Assembly (NCBI GenBank): GCA_963070105.1
Contig: OY718807.1
Coordinates: 9,114,483-9,178,482, forward strand
Length of the DNA stretch: 64,000 nucleotides
DNA from: Litomosoides sigmodontis
Taxonomy: Eukaryota; Nematoda; Chromadorea; Rhabditida; Onchocercidae
Direction: 5' to 3'
Shown here: positions 36,253 to 49,549 of the stretch, piece after piece
Numbering within the stretch: the first letter of the stretch is position 1
Layout of the letters: every line of letters begins with the position of its first letter
Program-made: the position numbers and the translations under genes
The notes under the pieces: generated by a model
What the model was told of the DNA's origin: nothing
Database searches by the model: none
The model's input: the letters and a program-made list of their open reading frames with translations, nothing else

Positions 36253-38907
36253 ATGGATGCCTTTTTGAATCGACCAAAAAATCAGAGTATTGCTTCGCCC
36301 ATATTGGTGGAGATACCCTGGGTTGAAAAATAGTACGTCCTTATTCTAAAGTTTCCTTTTCTTTATTCGTTTTTCTTCATACTTCTCATTTATTACCTGA
36401 TTGCTTCTTTTGATTTATCCAATTCAAAATACCTCAGAATTTTTTGGCATATGGAAATTGCTTATTTCAGTCGCCCACGGAAGGTTGAGGAAGTGGCATT
36501 TCAAAATGAGGTTGTGTCAGTGCTGAAAAAAGTACTGGAAGGAGCTGATGTGAGCTGTTTTTATAATTCACAAATTTTTGCTATATCATAGTTGAATTTT
36601 CTCAATTTCTGTTCAGAATAGTGAAATGTGAAGTGAAGAAATATACAACCAATGGTATTGCTCTCGAGATCCTAGTCATTGATCCTTGTCAGCTTTACTA
36701 TTCCATACCTTTCAGTTACCGAATTTGTTATTTTACGGTCCACCAGGAACGGGTAAAACGTCCGCAGCTATAGCGTTATGTCGTCAATTATTTCGTAATA
36801 CGGATACATATCGTGACAGAGTTATGGAAATGAATGCGTCCGATGAACGAGGCATTAATATCGTCCGCAGCAAAGTGTTTTAATTTTTATAATTTTGATT
36901 TTAGTCGGCTGCTCTGTAAGCGTCGACATAAATCATGTTTTTAAATTATATCACTTTCCGTGATTGTTTTCCATTTCCCCTTGAATGGTACACTTGACAT
37001 AGTTGGCGAAACGTACTCGTATGTATGATTTGTTGATCATTGTGCCAAGTCCTTTTTGTAGATACTCACAGCTTGAAGTTAATCGATCATAAATTTATTT
37101 TCAATTTTAATTTTTAATTTTAATTTTTAGATAAAAGAGTTTGCTCGACGAGCTGTTTCATCACACTTGCCGGACGGAAGTCCTGTTGTGGGGTTGAAGG
37201 TTTTTGCTTTTTTTAATATGGTTTTTTTAATTCTAAATAATACAGGTGGTTTTTCCTGTAATCGCGGAGAAAATGAATTTCCATCTATATCTCAGTTTGC
37301 CGTCGAAGTTAATCACAACTTAGTCTTAGAATTGAATTTTCACATGATTCGTCACGGAGGTTTATGTGTCTATTTTACTCTTTCAAGAATGCGCAATAGG
37401 TGTTTGTGCTATAATGCCTATGAAAAGGATGTAATTCAAAGCCATTTAATCTGTTTCCGCTTTTTATAGTTTTTTAGTGTTTACGAATGTTTAATAAATC
37501 TTGCTGTTAGGTGGTTATTCTGGATGAAGCAGATGCAATGACTACTCCTGCACAAGCAGCTTTAAGACGAACAATGGAAAAAGAATCGCGCACTACTCGT
37601 TTTTTCCTTATTTGTAATTATATCACACGAATAATAGATCCGCTCACTTCCCGTTGCGCCAAATTTCGTTTCAAGTCAATTTCTCCTGAAAGTCAGAGAA
37701 AAAGGTTGCTGAAATTTTACGCTTTCTATGTGACGGACATATTCTATCGTTTTACTGTTTTCCACAATCATTGTAGTTTACGTTATAGCTCTATTAAAAT
37801 TGATATGACACGTTGAAATTTGGGTACAGTTCTGTTTATGTGCGGAGTACATTTAGTTCATCCAGCTATTACGTAATTGTTTCTCCGTCAATATTTTATG
37901 TATTTAGTGAATGGAGGATTGAAAAATCGGAGGTCGTGTTTATTTAAGTAGTTTTAATTTTCGTATTGAGTTTATATGAATGATGATGCGGATCACATCC
38001 ATATTGGGTAAATTATCAATATTCAGACTTGAATGGATTTGCCAGAATGAGAATATTAAGTTTGATCCGTTGGCTATTTGTGAATTAATCGAGTTATGTG
38101 ATGGTGATATGCGGAAGAGTGTTACCGCATTGCAGGTATAATTATTGTTTGCTGACGATCACGAACAGATTACATCCTTTGAGTCTAAGCCAAAAGAGAA
38201 TGAACTTTCGGATGAGAAGGGTGATTTCGAATAAATGGTTATTTCGAATTAAATTGGTTGAAATTTGATTTCAGAAATTTTATTCTTCTAACTTTCAATT
38301 TGACAATGTATTTTCTAATTTCAGACAATATCATCATGTCATAAAAAATTAGTTCCCGCCGATGTACGACAGTTTCTTGGTGCTGTTCCGGATGATGTAG
38401 TAAAGCAGTTCCTGGATGCATGCAGATCTTCTAATCACAATAAGCTTTGTGAATGTGTGGAAAGTATCAGACGAGAAGGCTATGGAGTTTATCAGTTGTT
38501 GAAGCAATTTTTCTCCGTATACTTACACCTAGAGGATCTCAACGATTTAAACAAGGCTAAAATATGCGAAAAAATTGGATTAAGTTTTATTTCTCTCTCT
38601 TTTCTTATCACCAATTAGTCATATGTTTGTTATTTTCTTTCAATTAGTCGTAATTTTGTTATCAAAACATCTTTTATATAATAGATTACTGTCGTTCTAC
38701 TCGATGCATGATCATTCCTGATATGATCGACCTTGTATGTGTTTTTAAAAAAATGCTTTTCAGCTAGCTGTCAGAGTCTGTTCATTTATTAAGATATTGA
38801 TTACTCTTCAGGAGTGTGAAATGCGGATTCTGGATGGTGCAAATGAATTCCTACAATTATTGGATTTTGGGACAGTTGTAATGGAGCAGTTCACTGTTTC
38901 ACTTTAA
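36253..38907 (+). CDS. RFC4: Replication factor C subunit 4 (clamp-loader AAA+ ATPase)
   Basis: Nuclear ATPase subunit that helps load PCNA onto primed DNA. Exons: 36253-36332, 36471-36549, 36716-36874, 37131-37199, 37511-37704, 38027-38135, 38325-38583, 38685-38734 and 38812-38907; all in frame, 364 residues (human RFC4 is 363). Seen: [25 protein letters not shown], Walker [12 protein letters not shown] (about residues 60-70), MNASDERGI, Walker [29 protein letters not shown] and the arginine-finger SRC motif [11 protein letters not shown], then the C-terminal collar helices. The subunit call rests on closeness to RFC4 rather than RFC2 (PWVEKYRP, LEGADLPNLLFY). Exon 38685-38734 inserts about 17 residues relative to my memory of the human protein in the collar; it is needed to keep phase but is the weakest part. 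Confidence 0.96.
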
Positions 38908-39624
38908 AATGTTTTCATACCTTTTGCTGTATGATCTCACGAATATTCGCTTTAACAAAGAGAAAGAGCGACGTTTTAGGTGTTACGTGCATTTCCAATC
39001 CTTTATCATTCCTTCGTTTAATCCATTTTGCATTTATATTATTGTTAATCACTGTTATTGGTTTTAATTGTTTGTCGTTAACCATTATTAAATTTTTGAA
39101 ATCACTTAAGAGCTATGAAGTTTGATGCTGTAAGACGCTTTGCGATATCCTTAATTTCAATTTCATTGTAAAGGAGAAGCAGGCAAATGCAGTCTTTGTT
39201 TTTTTATTTCTTCATTAACTTTTAACATTGTTGCAGATTGCTAATGTATAAAACATTTTTTATCACTCTCTGTAACAACAGATAAATCAGTCATATACAC
39301 ATTGCAGTTACGAAAAAAATAATGAAATAACATTTGAAGGAACTATAAGATATTTTTTTTCCTTTTTTTTCGAACTTTACATTCAGTGGAATGAAACGAA
39401 ATGAAAAAATATATAAGGGATTTTTGTTTCAACATTCTTTAATTAGAAGCCCTAAAAAAAGCCTATATCACTCCGTAAAATTTCATCATTTACGACATTT
39501 ATCAAAAACTAATAGCTATTCAGTTACACAGGTCTTCGATTTTTGTGAACTAATTTTTGCAAAGCATGGTTTGTTTCAGACTGTAACTTCATCGGAAATA
39601 TTTATTATTCCAGAAACTTGATTT
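38908..39624. other. Tail-to-tail spacer between RFC4 and the LIM-homeobox gene
   Basis: About 720 bp of 3' flanks. A TTTATT at 39601-39606 (AATAAA on the minus strand) lies close after the LIM-homeobox stop. The frames at 38931-39125 and 39391-39621 have no support. Confidence 0.45.
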
Positions 39625-42600
39625 TCAGGTGGAGCCTGGTGGAATTGTTTGCTGCTGTCTAGTAATCATGGCATCTTCAACGCTGAAATAATTAGAAAAT
39701 GCTTTCTTAGGTTATAGTAAATCTTATTAACAGTATGAGACAAATGAGTTGAAGATTTCAGAAGCTTTCATAGTACTACTACTCACTACTATGAAATGTT
39801 TTAACGTTGAATAGTCAAGTTGAACGTTTCTAGATTGAATAAACACGATTAAATTATAGTATTTGAGATTTGACCATCTTTCACATAGGAATTGAGATTT
39901 TCCGGATTTGCATCGAAATATGTTTAGAAAAAGGTCAAACTTCATCTTCATCTTTAATCATTCAAATTTACCAAGCAAGAGTGAAAGAAAACCTGGTTAA
40001 GACAGATGTTGGAAAAATCATCTCATCAACGCTGTCACCACTGGGACTCTTCGGAGTGATGCAGAGATCGGTTGATGATCGTCCACTATTGCTGCTATGG
40101 TTAGTTCGATTCTTCTTGCTACCTTGATATTTCTTCTGACGTGCTCTCGAATTCTGCAAGCAACTCTCACTGTTTCTTTGAGTGAGAGCAATGTGCCTTA
40201 TCACATCGGCAAGAAAAAAGTACGAAAAGTGCAAAAAATATTTGAAACAAATTTTAAAGTTAATAATTTATTCTTCAATAACAAGTGGGAAACTAGTTCA
40301 AAAATGCTCTACCTGAAACCAAACTTGTGTAACACGTTTACTCAAACCAGTTATTGTAGCAATGCGTTCTAAATCAGCACCATCTGGATTGCTGTCAATT
40401 TGAAAATGTGTTTGTAAAACGGCTAACTGTTCGTCCGCAAATGTTGTTCGTATACGTTTTGTTTTTGTTTTTTGTTGTCCTAAATTTAAAACAATGAATA
40501 TAATTTGTTGAAATTTTGTTTATCCAAAATTTCTTCGTTTTTCTTTTTCCAAGCAAAACACAACATTTAATTGAGGATTAATTAGCTAATTAATTAATTA
40601 TACCACATTCTCCTTCAATTAATTCTATGTAATGTTGCTTGCAAAGTAATCGACAATCTTGCAGCGCGAACTCCTCGCCCGTACTTAACTGTCGCTTGCA
40701 CTGATCGCACGCAAAGCACGCAAGATGATAGACGAAATTTCGTGCTCGTCTCACCCAATCAGTTGAATGAATTGAACGCTGGCACGATGAGCATTTTGCG
40801 CCAAATTGTCTAAAATAATTTTTTTCTTATTTTCCTAATTAACATTTTTAATAAAAAAGAATTTAACTTTTCCTTTTTTTTTGTTCAAATTTCATTTGTT
40901 AAATTTTCCTTTCGTGATAAAAACAAAATACAATTGATAATGAAATTTATTGAAATCAATCAATTGATTGATCGCATCACTTCTCTTAATAAATAATCCG
41001 GTTGATGAATTTTTCAGTTGACAAATTTTAATTGTTTTAAATTGTTGTATGTCCGAAATACACCAATCAAATGCATGCTGTCATTTTTTTTTTGATGATG
41101 TAAAATATAACTGAGGTAATTTTAATTAGATTAATTAACACTTTTAATTATCGATCGAATGCAATCTACAAATGAATTCCGACCAAACATTCTTCATTAT
41201 TTGACTAAGTAATTAATTAAAGTCTCAATAGATTTTTTACAGTTTGAAATAAGTATCTGCAAAAGACAAAAATTGAAGACGTATAGCACAATGTTTCATT
41301 GCGCAGCAATGATCGGATACTCAATTACCGAAAACAGTAATCGAACACTTCATGAAATACGGTACGGGAAGCTGAATGTATACTGTAACTTTGCAGAATT
41401 GAATTGAAGTATCATTAGCTATCGATGCTAAGTGAGCATAGAATGATGATGAAAGAGTCTTTCATTGCTTCGATAATATTTGCTACGCAGAAATTTATAG
41501 GATTGATGAAATTCAAATTTTTAAAATCAAATTGTCAACTTTTGAAAAAATGACTTCACAAACATTCAAAAATTTATTCTAATCACAAAGTACCTAATCA
41601 TGTATGGATACTAAAATTGCTTTAATTTTTCATTGAATTAAAAAAAATCGAAATGATTTAAATTTATTTAAAAATTTTAAAGCGAATTTATTTAAAAATT
41701 TTAAAGTGCTAATTTATTTTAAAGCGTAATTTTTCGAAAAAATTTTGTCATGAACAATGGCAGTGCATTGCAATGAAATTTTTGTGAAATTAGTAGTGCT
41801 GGACGACTTTAGAGGCTAATTTTACTAAAATAAAATAAATGCTTGCCATCCAATCTTTTTCCTATCATTCAAAGTGGAAATTTTTAGGCAAATTTTAAAA
41901 TTTAATTTACAGCAATTGCTGAATGAAATGACGATGAGGAGGAGGAGGACAAGGAAGAGAAATTGTAGCAGTTGACAATTAATAATAAGCTTATTACATC
42001 ATTGCAATCTTTGCTTCTATTAAATTGATATTCCTACTCGAAACGATTTAAGAAGGGAAACGGCTGAGCAGATGTCCTGAAAGTAATCCAGATTTATGCA
42101 TTTTACTTCTTCTACCACAGCCACTACTGCTACCACCACCACTACTACGACTACTACTAACACTTCAATCCGATCGGAGACGGCGATCAGTAAAAAAGGA
42201 AACGGTAAATAGCCTTGTCCGGCCATGCATGTTTATTTAGTTGTTGATAAAACAACAAATTACATCGTCGATTCATTTGTTGGCTGGAAAAGCGACTAAA
42301 TGGATCAGATGGCAAGTACGAAGTATTGAGAAAGCAAGGAGCTTTTTTTCCTTCTTAAAAAATAATTAAGCGAATTAGGTTAATTGAGGAGCAATTGAAA
42401 AGTTAATTTCCCTGAGTATGATGTGTACATCAAACATGACGATGAAAAGCTTTTGCAATTTTGATGATTACCTGATTTTCCACTAATTTCATCATTTATC
42501 ACACATTTTCCCCTAAAGTATCTGTTGAAAATAATGGAAGAGAGAGAGAGAGAGGGAGAGGGAGAGAGAAGAAAAAATTGAAATAGTAAAAATGCATTAG

Positions 42601-44708
42601 TATTGTGTGAGGAGAAATGTATTCTTTGGAAATCAACAAATCACTTATTGTTTTAATTTAGAAATATTCACTGAAATTTCTTTTCAATCACTTTTAAGAA
42701 TATAACAATTTGATACTGCAAAAAATAAGGTGCAAATTTAATTGTCTTCGGTAATTATTAAGGAAAGGAAAATAAATTATTGCAGAATTATTTGAAGCGC
42801 ATTACTATTACATTACAGTTAAGAAATTTGCAATTTAAAAATATTTAAATATTCAATTCATCACATCAATAGCAATAGCAACGAAAGCCTTTCCAATACT
42901 TGAAAGAAAGAGAAGATAATAGCAATAGCAATGAGAAGCTTAACTACTAATAGCATCGAACAGTAACTATTACAGTAACAGCAACAACAACCACTACTGC
43001 TACAGTAGCAGCTGCAACAACCAATACTACTACAGTAGCAGCTGCAGCAACCACTACTACTACAGTAGCAGCTGCAACAACAAGAATAGGAAAAGTAAGA
43101 AAATCGTCCCTATTAATTGGAAGAGTAGCAAGCAAGCTGTAGAGAAGAGGTAATTGGGAGGGAGAAGAATGAAATGACCAACCTATTATAGCACTGTATG
43201 CAAAAGAAATTATTCTCCTTGACGAAACAGGACGCATACTGCTCCAGCAGTACGGTACACTGCGAGCACTTCAAGCAGCTCACGTGGCAAAACCGTGAAT
43301 TGACAGTAAGCAGCGTTCGGTCGAAGATGAATTCTGAACACAACGAGCATACTTCCACTTTCAACTAAAATTAACTCAACTCCTACTGCTCTTCTCCCAA
43401 AATTACCAAAATTCAAAATGGTCACGCTTTTTACATTAAGCAAAAAATGTTGAAATTGTCTACAGATTATTCATTTGTGTTTTATTTTTGCAAAATTTGA
43501 ATTTATACATAGATGATTTATAGTGGGGGAAAAAAAACTGGAATGGGCTAAATTTTGCATCGGCAACAAGTGCTATATTAAGTTAAATTTGAAATTTTTT
43601 TAATAAATAATTTTATAGTAGCTGTTAAGTGGTATGTTGTAGTTTGAAAGTTTGAAATGGCATCGTGGGGATGCCCTCTGCTTCAAACGGTGCACTTTTA
43701 TGAGTGTTAGTATTTAGCAATTCAAATCATTTCCAGCCCTATTTAAGGCTTTAAATTTTTTAATTTAATTTTTGGATAAATGCGCTTATTGGAGAGTGCT
43801 AGCTCAATTCGTAATTTACACTAATTAGTAGCTAAATTCTGTTTGAATTGATATTTGAATTAATGTTGCCCATTTAAATTCACGAAAAACAGATATCGTT
43901 ACTGTGTCACAAATGAACAATATCAATTCCTTCAGCGCTTCATTATTTAATTTGTAATGATTAATTAATTTAAGCTTAATTTTTTGCACTATTAGCTACT
44001 CTTTTGCTCGATTTAGCAAATATACCACAACTGGTTATCCCCTGTGTAATTTCAATTTGCTTAACAAACCATTAAATTTAACTAATTTTTGAATAAAAAT
44101 TAAAGTTTTTGAAAAAACTTTCAATTTCTCTAATAAGGTCTAGTTAAATTTGGAAAATAAGCAAAGAAATAATAATTCACGCATAATTTGAATTAATTTG
44201 CAGCCAAAATTTTTTATCGCATTAAAAAAATTAAAATTTTGTTTCCTAAATTTAACCTTCCATACCTCATTGTACGCGGTTATTTTATCCTCTTCACAAA
44301 AGCCATATTATTTATCAATGATTTTTGCTTTTAATAGATGAAGTGAGAAGATTTCAATAATAATCAAATTCAACTAACTGAATGAGCAAAAAGAGAAAAA
44401 AAGAAGGATTAAGAGGAGAAGAAGAATAAAAGGGAACCTTTGAAATTCGTTGTGAAAAATTCGCCTCGTTAGTTGCTGCTGTTGAGCAATTGCAATTGCT
44501 ACTACTACTACCACTACTACTACTACTACTAGTACTGCTGTAACCATTAGCGCCATGATTTTCATTACCGCCGTTATTAAGTTTACTACTAGTAATTTTA
44601 TTTGTTTGGTCCGTTTGCAATGAAGCTGTTGTTAATGTGCCGACAATTGCACAAACATTGTTTTTCGCATTTTGTAACGGTAGTGCTGCTTGTCGTTGTT
44701 GTTGTTGC

Positions 44709-44739
<31 letters not shown>

Positions 44740-45190
44740 GCTGTTGTTGTTGTTGTTGCTGTTGTTGTTGTTGTTTTTGTTGTTGACATGGATGATGATG
44801 ATTGGTGTTGTTAGCATTTAAATCACTTTCTCTTTCATTGCTTCTTTCAGCTGCTACTGCTGAAATTGGTTGTGATGGTAGCGAAGGAGTTAATTGAAGT
44901 GGCAAGTTCGATATTGCTTGAAGATCGGGTAGTGCGCTTGAGGTGTTGCCATAGCAGGGAGGAGGATATTCATCCAGGTTACACGTGGCTGTTGTTCGAT
45001 CAACTGATATCCGTGTATCAGTACTGCCGATAAACGATGACATGCACGCGGGAATTCTCGACGTATCGTTGGTACCACAAAGTACTGGCACAACAACGTT
45101 TGCAGTAGCAGCAGTAGTTGTTGTTGTTGCAGTGGCAGTAGCATTGTAGCAAATTGTTTTCTCGTACAATCGATGAGGACGAATTTCCAT
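39625..45190 (-). CDS. lim-4: LIM-homeodomain transcription factor, LHX6/LHX8 (Arrowhead, lim-4) class
   Basis: Nuclear DNA-binding regulator of neuronal identity in this class. Minus-strand exons: 45190-44438, 43364-43183, 40809-40604, 40479-40313, 40153-39993 and 39682-39625 (stop TGA 39625-39627); phases agree, 508 residues. Residues 1-251: Thr/Ala-rich, then 26 uninterrupted Gln (44696-44773), then Ser runs. LIM1 about 256-310 ([18 protein letters not shown]). LIM2 about 315-375 ([39 protein letters not shown]), whose DWVRRAR and [11 protein letters not shown] are class-diagnostic. Homeodomain about 387-446 with [44 protein letters not shown]. Start: first ATG, 2 nt after a GACAG acceptor; an upstream exon ending in phase 1 would also read through this junction (see 50919-51038). 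The 2.4-kb intron 40810-43182 carries E-box repeats. Confidence 0.94.
40810..43182 (-). other. Long intron of the LIM-homeobox gene
   Basis: About 2.4 kb between the LIM1 and LIM2 exons, against 130-310 nt for the three introns between LIM2 and the stop. It holds the E-box repeat and a (GA)n tract at 42538-42570. Large introns near developmental genes often carry enhancers; this is inference. Confidence 0.5.
42991..43080. repeat. 30-bp tandem repeat, three copies, each with an E-box
   Basis: Units 42991-43020, 43021-43050 and 43051-43080 differ at a few bases. Each contains CTACAGTAG (a short palindrome) followed by the E-box CAGCTG. It lies in the long intron of the LIM-homeobox gene. Confidence 0.85.
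44696..44773 (-). repeat. Polyglutamine tract, 26 Gln, in the LIM-homeodomain protein
   Basis: A CAA-dominated run with a few CAG codons, flanked by Lys (44774-44776) and Arg (44693-44695) codons. It lies in frame in the N-terminal exon, so it is translated if that exon is used. Confidence 0.9.
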
Positions 45191-45341
45191 TGCTGTCAAA
45201 TGAACACGTCCGTGATACGTGTAATTTTTTGTTTTCTTTTCCTCTTATCAATCGCTAATTAACTTCTTTTTCTCCTCCTTAAGCAATTTTATTTCAATCG
45301 TAACAACAATAGTAACTATCACTAACGACAGCAATGAGCAG

Positions 45342-46260
45342 TAGTAATGATAATAATAATATAATAATAATTAATAATATAATAAAGATAATTAATAATC
45401 ATAACGATAAATAACAAATAGTAATAAATATAGTAACTATGACTAACAACAGCGAAGAGCAGTAGTAATAATAATAATAATATTATAATATTTAATAATG
45501 TAATAAAAATAAAAATTTAATGATAAATAATAAATAATAGATAATAATAAATGATAATAATTAATAATAATAAATAATAATAAATAATAATAAATAATAA
45601 TAAATAATAATAAATAATAATAAATAATAATAATAAATAATAATAAATAATAATAAATAATAATAAATAATAATAAATAATAATAAATAATAATAAATAA
45701 TAATAAATAATAATAAATAATAATAAATAATAATAAATAATAATAAATAATAATAAATAATAATAAATAATAATAAATAATAATAAATAATAATAAATAA
45801 TAATAAATAATAATAAATAATAATAAATAATAATAAATAATAATAAATAATAATAAATAATAATAAATAATAATAAATAATAATAAATAATAATAAATAA
45901 TAATAAATAATAATAAATAATAATAAATAACAACAAATAATAAAAATAACAAATAATAAAAAATAATAATAAATAATAATAAATAATAATAAATAATAAT
46001 AAATAATAATAAATAATAATAAATAATAATAAATAATAATAAATAATAATAAATAATAATAAATAATAATAAATAATAATAAATAATAATAAATAACAAC
46101 AAATAATAAAAATAACAAATAATAAAAAATAATAAATAATAATAAATAATCATAAATAATAATAATAAATAATAATAAATAATCATAAATAATAATAATA
46201 AATAATAATAATAATAAATAAAATGATAAAGAATAATAATAGTGATATAATAGTGAAAAT
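45342..46260. repeat. TAATAATAAA decanucleotide satellite with internal duplication
   Basis: After a degenerate TAA-rich lead-in, a 10-bp unit repeats from about 45570 to 46140. A distinctive interruption of roughly 38 bp occurs twice, with its CAAC at 45931-45934 and at 46097-46100 (166 bp apart), showing a duplicated block. The Tyr/Ile/Leu open frames on the minus strand come from the repeat. Confidence 0.95.
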
Positions 46261-49200
46261 CAGTAATAGTTAATCAGTGTTTCTCTAGTAAATGTAGTTT
46301 TTCCCCCCACAATTCTGTTGCAATCTAATGAGGCATAATGAGGAGAGAGGTGGAAGAGGAAAAATACGATGGAAAGTTTGATAAATTTGCATCAAATTAT
46401 TCAAAGACAGTTTTGAAGCAAAAGAATGAAGAAGGAAGGTAAAATGAGGTAGGATAATGCTGTAATTTCATACCACCAAAATTAGTTAAAAAATGAAATT
46501 AGACAGAGTGGTCCTTCTTCGTTACTGCTACCGGTACTTTCCCTCCTCCTCCTTCCAGTCCTTGTTGTTAGTGCTAGCGTCGATCAAATGAAAAAAAAAA
46601 GAGAGAGAGAGAAATGAAATGGAGAAAGAAAAAGCACAAGGATAGTAGCGATGAAGAGATACTGAAGACGCTTTAATCCGCTTTTAACGTTTAGCCTAAG
46701 GCTTCCTGTAAAACATCGATTGGCTGAGAAATGAAGTGAACCCTAACGAACCGCATTCTTTAAAACCTTTGATGATTGTAGCAATTCATGCAAAACGCAA
46801 ATTGCTAAACGATGAAGCTTCTTCATCCAATCCATTCAGCCATTTCAAAAGTCCTCCTCCTCTCCCTTTCACTCGAAATCACCGTAATTTGTTTAACCTT
46901 TCATGCGCAATATATATTTTCATAGATTATTTTTTATATTAAATTCACTGCTTACTATTGATGTGTGAAGCTTTTCCACATTTTCCTCTCTTCTCAGGCA
47001 AAGCAAATGTGCCGGAAGGGCTTTTCAACAACAGCCGAACACGACAGCATCTTATTTATAGCATTTAGCGACTACCGTACCCCTTCCTCCTCATTCTTTC
47101 TCCATTTAGCACCACTTGTTATGAGCTATATTAATTATTACTATTATTAGCACTGTCGTTGTTGCTATTACTACTATTATTCTTATCATTACTATTCTTA
47201 TCACTGTCATTATTGTTATCATTATTATTATCACTGCTAATAAGCTTATTATTAATTGTCAATTGCTACATTTTCTGTTCTATAATGATAAATTTTCTCT
47301 TTTAGAATTTTCTCTTTTATAGTAAAATTTTCTTTCTTTTACAGTACGTACTAATCCTGCCATCTGCATCAACTTGAAGTCACTATAATTCCTTGCCATA
47401 AATTTTAATTCTCAATTTTTTTTTAATAACCAAACTGCAAGGAGTTTTACTTCATTGTTTTTGTTTCGTCACGAATTCACGATTTGAACAATAAATAAAA
47501 TCAAATCTTAAATTAAAACTTTCACTTATGCCAAGTTTTTTTTACTGTAACACTTTTAAATTACTTGTGGCTTCATTTGCCATAATGTTACTTAATTCAT
47601 TGGTTCGTCCGTTTATCACAGTTATTTTTTCAAATTAAAGCATTTCTTGCTGTTAATTCTACTCTGTGATAAAATTCATCGGTTAACAACTTATCAAAAG
47701 CGCAAAAGAAATGAAAATAAGTGATGATACGGTGGTAATTGAAATTAGCGAAGAAATGTTAAAAAAATAGTTACTAAAATGACCAATAATTTCAGCCGTA
47801 TTTGTTTATTGAATTATTTTATTTGCAATAATGATTAATACAACAAACTATCGTTGCAATCCGTGTCAGGAATATCAACTGCCATAATACAGTATAAATC
47901 GCTGTACAGTAGCTTAACAGCTACCTATTCATTAAAGTAAGTCAATAACAGTGGTCACAATGAGTTCGTGATAACTACCGCAAATAAATTCAAATACGAT
48001 AACTTAAATCTGGTAAAAAACTCAGTAATGACCTGCAATAGCTTAACTGCTTATCGCTACAGTAGTTTAGCGATAGCAATACGGTAAATCAGTGACAGTA
48101 AGTATTAGAAATCAATAACAGCCAGTACAGTAGGTAAATAACATATTAAGTACTAATTGTACTAGAAATAATTGTGTTGCAAAAGTGTTCTAACATTTAA
48201 TGCTTAACAAATAACTTGCATTAGCTCTCCTCATCCACATTTCAACTCATTCAAATTTTTTCCCGTTTAAGGAATTTTGTGAAATTAATTATTGGATTAA
48301 TTTGTTGTGAACATTTTGAGGATATATTAATTTTAATTAATTGTAAAGAACATTAATTATATTATATCCGCGCAAACAATTCGAACCATTTTTCCATACA
48401 AATTTGTTGCCTCATTAATTAATTACTTGTATCCTTGGCGTAACTTTGCAACAACTTGCTTTCCTCATTCCTTTGCTCCTTAAATGCTCACCAAGCATTC
48501 GTAATTGAACGAAGAATTCATTGAACTAAGAATTGAAGCGGCAAAACAAGCAACCAGTATGAGTTTGAGTTTTATCAATTAGGTTCAATTTTTATTTCCA
48601 TTTTAACTCCAATTTCGCCATCATAACAACTGTTAAATTTGATATCAACGACATTTCGATTTGATTAAAAATATCAAACGTTAATTAATTAGATCAGTAA
48701 AATGTATCGCGTAATATGGAGTTCGGATATTGTTGTGTAATATACAATTGTTTCATTACGAAGCAATTCATTGAAATTTCCACTATTTCCGTCCATAATA
48801 AATCCTGAATTTCAGTATTTTACGTGAAAAACGATCGAGGTAAGGCGTGAAACAACGTCAACGTGATGCACTCAGACTACTTCAACGAATAAACAGTTAT
48901 TTCAAGTTTAAGGGAATCGCGCACTAAACAGGACGGAAGTATTACGTGTAAGCGATCGATCATCCCTCGTAACAACTGATTGCTTCTTTTTTCGAAAGAA
49001 GAAATGAAATTTAAATTCTTTCTTAAATTGATTATTCTTATTTGCAACACGCTGACTATAATTATCTGTCCCAAAAAAGAAAAAAATTGCTTTCGCATTT
49101 GTTTGATTATTTGATTTGAACTAATTTATTACACAAATCCGCCAATGACTACTTCAAACAAACATTTTAAAATAAGATGAAATTTTTTGTCTTTTTAATG

Positions 49201-49549
49201 ATTGGAAATAGTAAATGGAAGAAGATGAGTTCATATTCACAATTATACGATCGTAAAACTAAATCGAAGTGGAAAACACGTGAAATAAATTTCGAATTTT
49301 AAATATTAAATAATTTTGGAAAAATTAAATTTCTCGTTAATTCGATAAAAGTTAATTATTTTACTAATGTAAAAACAAATTTGACAATAGCTCAAAAGAA
49401 TTCTTGAGAAATGATTGTTAAAGAAATTAACGTGAGAAGTTGATTTGAATGAATTAAATCATCGATTTGGCAATTAGCATTAAATAAGTTGAGTGAATTG
49501 GCGATAAATGAATTAAACTGATTAATAGGATTGATTTGAATTCAATTAC
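46261..49549. other. Gene-free AT-rich region
   Basis: No supported exon. Contains trinucleotide-like remnants (47150-47240) and a cluster of TACAGTA-like words at about 47890-48130. Confidence 0.45.

Noticed and set aside
42947..43237. Minus-strand Val/Ala-rich frame
   Set aside because: Arises from the 30-bp repeat in the LIM-homeobox intron; the real LIM1 exon is in another frame.
44598..44817. Poly-Thr, poly-Val and poly-Asn frames
   Set aside because: Shadows of the polyglutamine-coding repeat in the other frames.
45443..46186. Minus-strand Tyr/Ile/Leu frame of about 247 codons
   Set aside because: Product of the decamer satellite, which has no stop codons in these frames.
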